From Pseudomonadota bacterium (GTDB lineage: Bacteria > Pseudomonadota > Alphaproteobacteria > Acetobacterales > Acetobacteraceae), in NCBI GenBank assembly GCA_021808185.1, contig JAKBCB010000211.1:1-6615 (forward strand): DNA of 6,615 nucleotides, given 5' to 3'. Below are positions 1-4,409 of this stretch, in pieces. The notes under the pieces were generated by a model, which searched no databases, had not been told where the DNA came from, and saw nothing but the letters and a program-made list of their open reading frames with translations. A program made the position numbers and the translations under genes. Each line of letters opens with the position of its first letter. The stretch's first letter is position 1.

Positions 1-403
1 GCCGCTCGATCACCGGGTAGTAGCGGTCGTACGGCACCTCGTTGCGCCGGTTCGAGCCGCCGGACAGCAGGAACCCGCCGAGATCGCGCAGCGCCACCAT
101 GTCGCGCACCTTGCGGTCGAGCATCTCCGGGCTGGTCGCCGGGATCATTGGCCCGAGGATCTGCGCCTGACAGTGGTCGCAGTTCAGCGCGCAGGCGCCG
201 CCGGTGATCGAGAAGGCGGGAAACGCGCTCTTGCCGCAGCCGGGCAGCTCCTCGCTTTCGTACGCGCGGAACGTCGGGGTGTAGAAGCGCAGCGGCGGCA
301 GCGGGCGCTCGCGCGCCTCCGCCTCGAAGGCCGCGAGCAGGGTGGGATCGAGCGGGATGTCCTCGAAACTCTCGATCGCAGCGACAGCGTCCTGCCAGCT
401 CAT
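1..403 (-). CDS. Radical SAM lipoate-assembly enzyme, LipS1/LipS2 type (N-terminal part)
   Basis: Reading the minus strand from ATG 403-401 gives an open frame of 134 codons that leaves the window at the left edge, so the C-terminal half or more is missing. A strong Shine-Dalgarno (GGAAGGGGGAA) lies about 6 nt before the ATG. Residues 71-78 read CALNCDHC, a CX3CX2C radical SAM cluster motif preceded by SITGG. A further Cys at residue 56 (PGCGKS) could serve an auxiliary cluster. LLSGG (112-116) followed by NRRNEVPYD resembles the glycine-rich SAM-binding strand of biotin-synthase-like enzymes. In sHdr loci such proteins are LipS1 and LipS2, which insert sulfur at C6 and C8 of octanoyl groups to make lipoate for the lipoate-binding protein. 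The LipS assignment rests on motif and context; I cannot tell LipS1 from LipS2. Another biotin-synthase-like radical SAM enzyme is the alternative. It is divergent from the amidotransferase-like gene, with a 50-bp gap. Confidence 0.75.
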   Translation of the reverse strand, partial: MSWQDAVAAIESFEDIPLDPTLLAAFEAEARERPLPPLRFYTPTFRAYESEELPGCGKSAFPAFSITGGACALNCDHCQAQILGPMIPATSPEMLDRKVRDMVALRDLGGFLLSGGSNRRNEVPYDRYYPVIER

Positions 404-453
404 CCGCGTTCCCCCTTCCGTCCAGGGCCCGCCGGTGCGAGGCTGAGCCCATC

Positions 454-1152
454 ATGAAAAATCTCGCTGTCCTTCAGCACACCGATTCCGAATATCTCGG
501 GCTGATGGAGGACCATTTCGAAAGTCGGGCGATCCGCTTCACCTATCTGCGCCCCTTCACCCCAGGCGCGATGCTGCCGCGAAGCGCCGAGGGCTATGCC
601 GGGCTGGTGCTGTTGGGCGCCGGCCCGCGCGGGGTGGTCAGCGGGGATCTGTTGCCCTCGCTCGCGCCCGAACTGCGCCTGACCTCGGACTTCCTCGCTC
701 GCGAGTTGCCGGTGATCGGCATCGGCGTGGGGGCGGCGATCCTGGCCATCGCCGCCGGCGGCGGGGCGGAGGCGGCGCCGCTGCGCTGCCACGTCGGCAC
801 CGCGCGACGCACCGCGCCCGACGCGCTCGCCGGCTTCTTGCCGGAGCAGTACCCGCTCGTGACCTACCTGCGCGACCGGCCGGTACCGCCCGCCAATGCC
901 GACATCCTGGCGCGCGACGAGGCGGGCGAGGCGGCACTGTTCCAGACCGGGGCGCGCGGCTTCGGCTTCCTCGGCCATCCCGGCCTCAAGACCGCGATGA
1001 TCGAGGATCTGGTGATGGAGTTCGACGACGCGCCGGCGGATATCGCCACCGCGCTGGAGCGGATGCGCGCGGTGCAGGCGGCGCTCGCGACGGCGCTGAG
1101 CGAGATCATGGTCGGGCTGATCGCCGCCACCGGCCTCATGGATGCGCGCTGA
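454..1152 (+). CDS. Class I glutamine amidotransferase-like protein lacking catalytic residues
   Basis: This 232-residue protein has the outline of a GMP-synthase-type (class I) glutamine amidotransferase. It has an early strand ending LVLLGAGP (51-58), a nucleophile-elbow region PVIGIGVGAA (86-95) and a late GFLGHPG (171-177) where active enzymes have a Q-x-HPE motif. The elbow normally reads G-I-C-x-G, but here position 91 is Gly instead of Cys. The Glu after His-Pro is also Gly (177), so only His175 of the triad remains. The only Cys in the protein is Cys112, outside the elbow. Glutamine hydrolysis by the usual mechanism therefore seems impossible. Amidotransferase-like genes accompany lipS genes in some sHdr/lipoate clusters, so a binding or scaffold role in lipoate assembly or sulfur handling is plausible but inferred. 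The ATG at 454 has a weak, distant Shine-Dalgarno (GCGAGG, 437-442). The stop lies 23 bp from the convergent porin gene. Confidence 0.8.
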   Translation: MKNLAVLQHTDSEYLGLMEDHFESRAIRFTYLRPFTPGAMLPRSAEGYAGLVLLGAGPRGVVSGDLLPSLAPELRLTSDFLARELPVIGIGVGAAILAIAAGGGAEAAPLRCHVGTARRTAPDALAGFLPEQYPLVTYLRDRPVPPANADILARDEAGEAALFQTGARGFGFLGHPGLKTAMIEDLVMEFDDAPADIATALERMRAVQAALATALSEIMVGLIAATGLMDAR

Positions 1153-1165
1153 CGGGCCGCCCGTC
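1151..1165. terminator. Perfect inverted repeat in the convergent gap, possible bidirectional terminator
   Basis: GACGGG (1151-1156), a 3-nt spacer CCG and CCCGTC (1160-1165) form a perfect 6-bp stem. It begins within the stop codon of the amidotransferase-like gene and lies in the 23-bp gap before the end of the oppositely oriented porin gene. Position favours a shared terminator. However, there is no T-run on either side and the loop is tight, so a canonical intrinsic terminator is not demonstrated; chance in GC-rich DNA is possible. Confidence 0.35.
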
Positions 1166-1175
1166 CGCACCGGGG

Positions 1176-2459
1176 TCAAAACCGCCAGCCGAAGGCGGCG
1201 CCGACCTCGTCCTCGGACAGTGTGATGCGGTTGGTGCCGCCGCCCGGCAACAGCGGATTGGTCGGCCCTGTCACGGTGTTCGCAAAGCCGTGCGTGTAGC
1301 TCGCGCTGATCTCGGCGCGCTCCGTCAGACGGTAGGTGAAGCCTGCGCTCAGATGGTCCGTCACGACCCCGGGCGCGAGGATGTTGAAGGTCACGTCGCG
1401 CGCGGGCACCGGATTGTCGCCGTGGTTGTAGCCCGCCCGCAGCGTCAGAGCGGGCATCGCCTGCCAGTCGAAGCCGGCCCGGAACACGTTGATGTCGCGC
1501 CAACCGAAGCCCGGCCCGTTGGACGCGCCGAGCAGGCCCGGGCTGGTGCTGGCATCGCCGATCGCGTTCACGCCGCTATAGAAGATGCGTTCGTAGTCGG
1601 CCGCCAGGCGCAGCGTGGGGGTGAGCTTGAAAGCGACGCCAAGGCCGGCATTGGCCGGAATGTCGAAGCTGCCGCCCTGGGCGAACAGCCCCTGGTAGCG
1701 CGAGAACGGCGTCATGAAGACCTCGGACTGGTAGGTGGCGCCGAGCGACAGGCGCGGTGTCGCCTGCCACATCGCGCCGACGCGCACGCCGGCGCCGTAG
1801 GAGTCGCTGTAGCTGTTGTTGGACAGCGCGCCGGGAGACTGGGAGAACCCCGCGAACGCCTGTAGGCCCGCCGCGGCGAAGCGCTGGTAGGCCAACAGCG
1901 GCGAGATGCCGACCGAGATGTCCGGCGTGATCTTGTACGAAAGCGTCGGCGCGATGATGATCTGCGACAGATCGATCCCCAGTTTGCCCCCGCCACAGAG
2001 CAGGTTCGCGGCAGGCGCGCCCGGCCCGCAATGCCCAGCCGGGATCTGCCCACCGGGATAGTCGGTGTTCATGCCGCCATTGCCATAGACGGTCACGCCC
2101 ACGTCCCAGTTGCCCGTGAGCGGCTGGTTGTAGCCGAGTTCGGGAATCGCGAAGAGCGTGCTGCCGCTGGTGGCGGAACCATTGAGCCCGTAAGCGTTGC
2201 CGCTTGTGGCGGCGCTGCGCGAGGGACTGAACAGATACATTCCCAGATCGACGCGCGCGCCCACGAACGCCATGCTGGCCGGGTTGTTGGCCCCGCCCAT
2301 GGCATCGTCGGCGGTGGCGTAGGAGGCACCACCACGCCCGTTTTCCTGCACGCCGTAGCCCGGCGCGAAATACCCGTCCGTCGCGTGGGCGGTAACCGGG
2401 GCGAGCAGCGCCGCACCCACGACAACAATGGAGAATCGCGATGTTTGTCCCGCGCGCAT
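1176..2459 (-). CDS. OMPP1/FadL/TodX-family outer-membrane transporter
   Basis: This 427-residue protein is predicted to be an outer-membrane beta-barrel of the FadL family, which moves hydrophobic molecules across the outer membrane. Residues 1-26 form a signal peptide: an Arg-containing start, a hydrophobic stretch IVVVGAALLAPV and cleavage after AHA. The mature protein opens with TDGYFAPGYG, followed by GRGGAS and NNPASM (58-63), matching the FadL hatch region with its NPA motif. The rest alternates polar and apolar residues and ends in Phe (FGWRF), as barrel proteins do for assembly. Two close cysteines (GHCGPG and LLCGGG) may form a small disulfide loop. The frame is open further upstream, but ATG 2459-2457 is preferred because AAGGGGGG lies just before it and the signal peptide starts there. 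It is divergent from the ArsR gene, sharing a regulatory region with an operator-like palindrome. A substrate such as sulfur or an organosulfur compound is inferred from context only. Confidence 0.88.
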   Translation of the reverse strand: MRAGQTSRFSIVVVGAALLAPVTAHATDGYFAPGYGVQENGRGGASYATADDAMGGANNPASMAFVGARVDLGMYLFSPSRSAATSGNAYGLNGSATSGSTLFAIPELGYNQPLTGNWDVGVTVYGNGGMNTDYPGGQIPAGHCGPGAPAANLLCGGGKLGIDLSQIIIAPTLSYKITPDISVGISPLLAYQRFAAAGLQAFAGFSQSPGALSNNSYSDSYGAGVRVGAMWQATPRLSLGATYQSEVFMTPFSRYQGLFAQGGSFDIPANAGLGVAFKLTPTLRLAADYERIFYSGVNAIGDASTSPGLLGASNGPGFGWRDINVFRAGFDWQAMPALTLRAGYNHGDNPVPARDVTFNILAPGVVTDHLSAGFTYRLTERAEISASYTHGFANTVTGPTNPLLPGGGTNRITLSEDEVGAAFGWRF

Positions 2460-2675
2460 GTTCAGCCCCCCTTGGTGCGGCGCTGTTGCCGGTGTTCCCG
2501 GATGCGCGACGCGTTGTTCTTGCGATTTCTCGCCCGCCGATGCCGGCGCGGGTCTGGCCGGAAAAATATTCCATTTTCTGAATTTATAAAAGCGCAATCT
2601 GACGCGCGCCCCGGATTCGCGGTCGCGATGGCAGGCGCGCTTGTGATCGGCGAGCGAAACTGCGAGGAAGGACGG
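2460..2675. promoter_or_regulatory. Divergent control region between porin and ArsR genes
   Basis: This 216-bp gap separates the start codons of two divergent genes and contains no convincing ORF. Most of it is GC-rich, but 2561-2590 is a sharp AT-rich island, which is where promoter and operator elements would be expected. TATAAA at 2585-2590 could be part of a -10 element for the rightward gene, but I found no convincing -35 partner, so no exact promoter is called. Shine-Dalgarno sequences lie at both ends: AAGGGGGG before the porin on the minus strand and GAGGAAGG before the regulator. Confidence 0.7.
2568..2583. promoter_or_regulatory. Putative persulfide-responsive ArsR operator (ATTC-N8-GAAT)
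   Basis: ATTC at 2568-2571 and GAAT at 2580-2583 are separated by exactly eight bases. This is the palindromic form described for the operator of SqrR, the persulfide-responsive ArsR repressor of Rhodobacter. It sits in the AT-rich island and directly abuts a TATAAA stretch. It lies 108 bp from the porin start and 92 bp from the ArsR start, a sensible place to repress both. The adjacent gene encodes a SqrR-like protein with the matching cysteine spacing, so autoregulation is likely. The pattern is seen directly; binding is inferred. Confidence 0.65.
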
Positions 2676-3107
2676 ATGTCCGAAGCACAAGAAGCCGCCG
2701 GGATCGAGCCGGCAACCACGAACCCGACGGCGCTCGATCTGGCCGGGATCGATCTGGGCGCGATGGAACAGAACGCCCGGCTGGCCGCGCGCTTCCTCAA
2801 GGCGTTCGCGCACGAGCAGCGCCTGATGATCCTGTGCCATCTCGCGCATGGCGAATGCGCGGTCGGCGAACTCGAAGGCCGGCTCGGCATGCGTCAGGCG
2901 CATCTGTCGCAGCAACTGGCGCGGCTGCGCCAGGACGGGCTGGTGCGCACACGCAGAGACTCGCGTACCATCTTCTATCGCCTCGGCAGCGCCGACGCCG
3001 AGGCGATGATCGCACTGCTTTACAGCCGGTTCTGCCAAGGCGATGGCGTGACCGCGCCGTGCGCGCCCCCACCCGCCCCCGCCGCCACCCGCGCGCGGCG
3101 GCGATAG
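2676..3107 (+). CDS. shdrR: ArsR/SmtB-family sulfur-responsive repressor (SqrR/BigR/sHdrR type)
   Basis: This 143-residue protein is a winged helix-turn-helix repressor. Residues 34-100 hold the ArsR fold: RLAARFLKAFAHEQRLMILC, then the recognition region (VGELEGRLGMRQAHLSQQLARL, roughly 63-84) and the wing (LVRTRRDSRTIFYRL). Cys54 and Cys120 are 66 residues apart, the same spacing as the Cys41/Cys107 pair of SqrR, which forms a tetrasulfide link when sensing persulfide and so releases DNA. Cys61 and Cys129 are extra. No typical metal-site motif is evident. The N-terminal 30 residues are an extension and the Pro/Ala/Arg-rich tail (130-143) looks disordered. The frame is open far upstream, but ATG 2676 is chosen for its Shine-Dalgarno (GAGGAAGG) and because the ArsR fold starts soon after. 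Next to sHdr genes the equivalent Hyphomicrobium repressor is called sHdrR; the name here is by context, and a SoxR/BigR paralogue is possible. Confidence 0.85.
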   Translation: MSEAQEAAGIEPATTNPTALDLAGIDLGAMEQNARLAARFLKAFAHEQRLMILCHLAHGECAVGELEGRLGMRQAHLSQQLARLRQDGLVRTRRDSRTIFYRLGSADAEAMIALLYSRFCQGDGVTAPCAPPPAPAATRARRR

Positions 3108-3127
3108 ATAGCGATTTTAGAATATTT
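3108..3127. promoter_or_regulatory. Possible second, half-conserved operator upstream of the dsrE-hdr operon
   Basis: Immediately after the ArsR stop codon lies an AT-rich patch containing GAATATTT (3120-3127). The same eight bases occur, on the opposite strand, at the operator-like palindrome (2564-2571). In the matching frame the other half reads ATAG at 3108-3111 instead of ATTC, so only one half-site is kept. The place is right for controlling the dsrE-hdr operon. Evidence is weak and no promoter boxes are clear. Confidence 0.3.
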
Positions 3128-3171
3128 CCCTGGCCAAGCCCAACGTCCCCTGTTTAAGCTGAATTCCAGAA

Positions 3172-3211
3172 GCCAGAGACCGGCGGGGCGAACCCGCCGC
3201 GGGCCAGAGAC
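3172..3211 (+). repeat. Short direct repeat in the dsrE leader
   Basis: GCCAGAGAC occurs at 3172-3180 and again at 3203-3211, 31 bp apart and flanking the first hairpin. The second copy overlaps the second hairpin. It may be a trace of local duplication or a paired binding element; no function is known to me. Confidence 0.4.
3181..3199 (+). other. Leader hairpin 1 upstream of dsrE
   Basis: CGGCGGG (3181-3187) and CCCGCCG (3193-3199) make a perfect 7-bp, all-GC stem with a 5-nt loop GCGAA. It lies 37 bp before the dsrE start, in the untranslated leader. There is no following T-run, so it is not a canonical terminator. mRNA stabilisation, attenuation or Rho-related control are possible. Confidence 0.5.
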
Positions 3212-3216
3212 TGGCC
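3202..3216 (+). other. Leader hairpin 2 upstream of dsrE
   Basis: GGCCAG (3202-3207) and CTGGCC (3211-3216) make a perfect 6-bp stem with a 3-nt loop AGA, only two bases after the first hairpin. It ends 7 bases before the purine-rich Shine-Dalgarno (GGGGGAGG, 3224-3231), so it could affect ribosome access or protect the 5' end of the operon mRNA. Confidence 0.45.
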
Positions 3217-3235
3217 AGGCTCAGGGGGAGGCGAA

Positions 3236-3616
3236 ATGGCTAACAAGCTCGTCATCATCATGGTCAATACAGATCCGCGAAATGGCGAGGAGCTTGGCGC
3301 GCCGTTCTTCCAGGCCAGTGTTGCCGCCGCGATGGACTACGAAGTCGAGGTCATCTGCACCGCCACCTCCGGCTCGCTGATGAAGAAGGGTGTGGCCGAG
3401 AAGCTGTTCGTCAAACCCGGCTCGCCCAAGACCGTCTATGACTTCATCCGCGATGCCCACGAGGCCGGGGTGAAGTTCTATTGCTGCTCCCCCAATCTCG
3501 ACCTGTTCGACATGACCGAGGCGGATCTGATCCCCGAATGCTCGGGCATCGTGGGCGGCGCGCACGTCATCGAAGCCGTCATGGAAGACGACAACACGCG
3601 GGTTCTGACCTATTAG
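3236..3616 (+). CDS. dsrE3C: DsrE-family sulfurtransferase (DsrE3C-like)
   Basis: This 126-residue soluble protein has the DsrE/DsrF-like fold: first strand KLVIIMVNTDP, a middle strand YEVEVICTATSG (35-46), and FYCCSPNLDLFDM (81-93) with vicinal Cys83-Cys84 after a strand, where DsrE proteins carry the persulfide-bearing cysteine. Cys41 and Cys102 are extra. As I recall, DsrE3C of Hyphomicrobium denitrificans also has a functional Cys83/Cys84 pair, which supports the subtype; a tree is needed to confirm it. The family carries sulfane sulfur as a cysteine persulfide and exchanges it with TusA in the cytoplasm, feeding the sHdr complex. It is the first gene of the operon, with a very strong Shine-Dalgarno (GGGGGAGG, 3224-3231), and hdrC1 follows 11 bp after its stop, fitting a role as sulfur supplier. 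Other DsrE3 subtypes are the main alternative. Confidence 0.85.
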   Translation: MANKLVIIMVNTDPRNGEELGAPFFQASVAAAMDYEVEVICTATSGSLMKKGVAEKLFVKPGSPKTVYDFIRDAHEAGVKFYCCSPNLDLFDMTEADLIPECSGIVGGAHVIEAVMEDDNTRVLTY

Positions 3617-3627
3617 GGAGGCGCGCG

Positions 3628-4383
3628 ATGGCAAACGCCATGCTGCACGGCGACGCGGCCAAGGGGCGGGCGATGATCGCCGATCCCGTCTCCGCCGCGA
3701 CCCCGGTGCCTCAGGCCAAGCTCGAGGAGATCTTCGAGGACATCCGGTCCCACGCACTTTATGACCACGAACTCTATGGTTGCCTGAACTGCGGCATCTG
3801 CACCGCGACGTGCCCCTCCGCGCACTATTACGACTATTCGCCGCGCGAGATCGTGCAGTTGCTGTGGACCGAGAATCTCGAAGGCATCCACGATGCCATG
3901 CAGGAGAAAATCTGGGCCTGCGCGCAATGCTATACATGTGCCGCGCGATGCCCGTTCCATAACTCGCCCGGCGGGCTGGTGATGATCCTGCGGGAAGTGG
4001 CGATCAAGCACGGCATGCAATCCGCCAAGGATGCGCTGCGCCCGTTCACCCGCGTGCTGCTCAAGGTGATCTCGACCGGCAACCAGCTTGCCCCCAACAT
4101 GATCACGCCCGACGCGTTCCCGGACTGGGGGCCGAATATCTGTAAGGTCGATGCGCCGCTCGATGTGCTGCGCAAGGCAATTCCGGTCCCCACGCTGCAC
4201 ACCATGGATACCGCCTGGGTGGTCAATCTCAAGACGTCCGTCGAGCTGTACACCATCTGGGAAGCCACCGGTGTGCTCGATCAGCTTGAAACCATCGACG
4301 AGAACCTGTTCGACGTGATCGTCGATGTGATGGAAGAAAAGCGCGAAGAATATCAGGACTGGCTGGACGAGCAGGACGACTGA
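3628..4383 (+). CDS. hdrC1: sHdrC1, Hdr-like iron-sulfur subunit with two 4Fe-4S motifs
   Basis: This 251-residue protein carries two ferredoxin-type motifs: CLNCGICTATCP (Cys52, 55, 58, 62) and CAQCYTCAARCP (Cys98, 101, 104, 108), each CX2CX2CX3CP. These bind two [4Fe-4S] clusters that pass electrons between the HdrB-like and HdrA-like subunits. This is the HdrC pattern, and the gene order hdrC-hdrB-hdrA after a DsrE gene identifies the sHdr version, in which the cytoplasmic complex is thought to oxidise protein- or lipoate-bound sulfur. After residue 110 there is a mostly helical C-terminal part with an acidic end (DEQDD) that could serve subunit contacts. The frame is open upstream into dsrE, but ATG 3628 is chosen: GGGAGG (3616-3621) overlaps the dsrE stop and is 6 nt away. 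Close spacing suggests translational coupling. Confidence 0.92.
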   Translation: MANAMLHGDAAKGRAMIADPVSAATPVPQAKLEEIFEDIRSHALYDHELYGCLNCGICTATCPSAHYYDYSPREIVQLLWTENLEGIHDAMQEKIWACAQCYTCAARCPFHNSPGGLVMILREVAIKHGMQSAKDALRPFTRVLLKVISTGNQLAPNMITPDAFPDWGPNICKVDAPLDVLRKAIPVPTLHTMDTAWVVNLKTSVELYTIWEATGVLDQLETIDENLFDVIVDVMEEKREEYQDWLDEQDD

Positions 4384-4396
4384 CGCCCGCCCCACC

Positions 4397-4403
4397 GCGA
4401 GGA
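4397..4403 (+). promoter_or_regulatory. Shine-Dalgarno that decides the hdrB1 start
   Basis: GCGAGGA ends directly before ATG 4404, leaving almost no spacer. It stands 7 nt (from GAGG) before the second in-frame ATG at 4410. The latter spacing is normal, so 4410 is the more likely start; only Met-Phe would be lost. Confidence 0.6.
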
Positions 4404-4409
4404 ATGTTC

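Noticed and set aside
404..453. Divergent promoter for the lipS-type and amidotransferase-like genes
   Set aside because: The 50-bp gap must exist as the start region for both, but I see no promoter boxes, AT-rich element or operator in it. Promoters may overlap coding sequence.
485..493. ATTCCGAAT palindrome near the start of the amidotransferase-like gene
   Set aside because: The half-sites match the operator but the spacer is 1 rather than 8 bases and it lies inside coding sequence; it is probably chance.
400..1503. 367-codon open frame on the minus strand across the amidotransferase and porin 3' end
   Set aside because: It lies antisense to one clear gene and out of frame with another. 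Its translation is Arg/Gly/Ala-rich low-complexity, typical of shadow frames in GC-rich DNA.
2615..2630. ATTC-N8-GATG, possible second operator before the ArsR gene
   Set aside because: Only the first half matches. The second half differs at two of four bases and the surroundings are GC-rich.
2031..2675. Upstream extension of the ArsR frame
   Set aside because: It runs antisense through the porin gene and has no family similarity. The ArsR domain and a good ribosome-binding site fit the ATG at 2676.
2460..3038. Upstream extension of the porin frame to give a 620-residue protein
   Set aside because: The extension runs antisense through the ArsR gene and the regulatory region. The signal peptide and Shine-Dalgarno at 2459 mark the true start.
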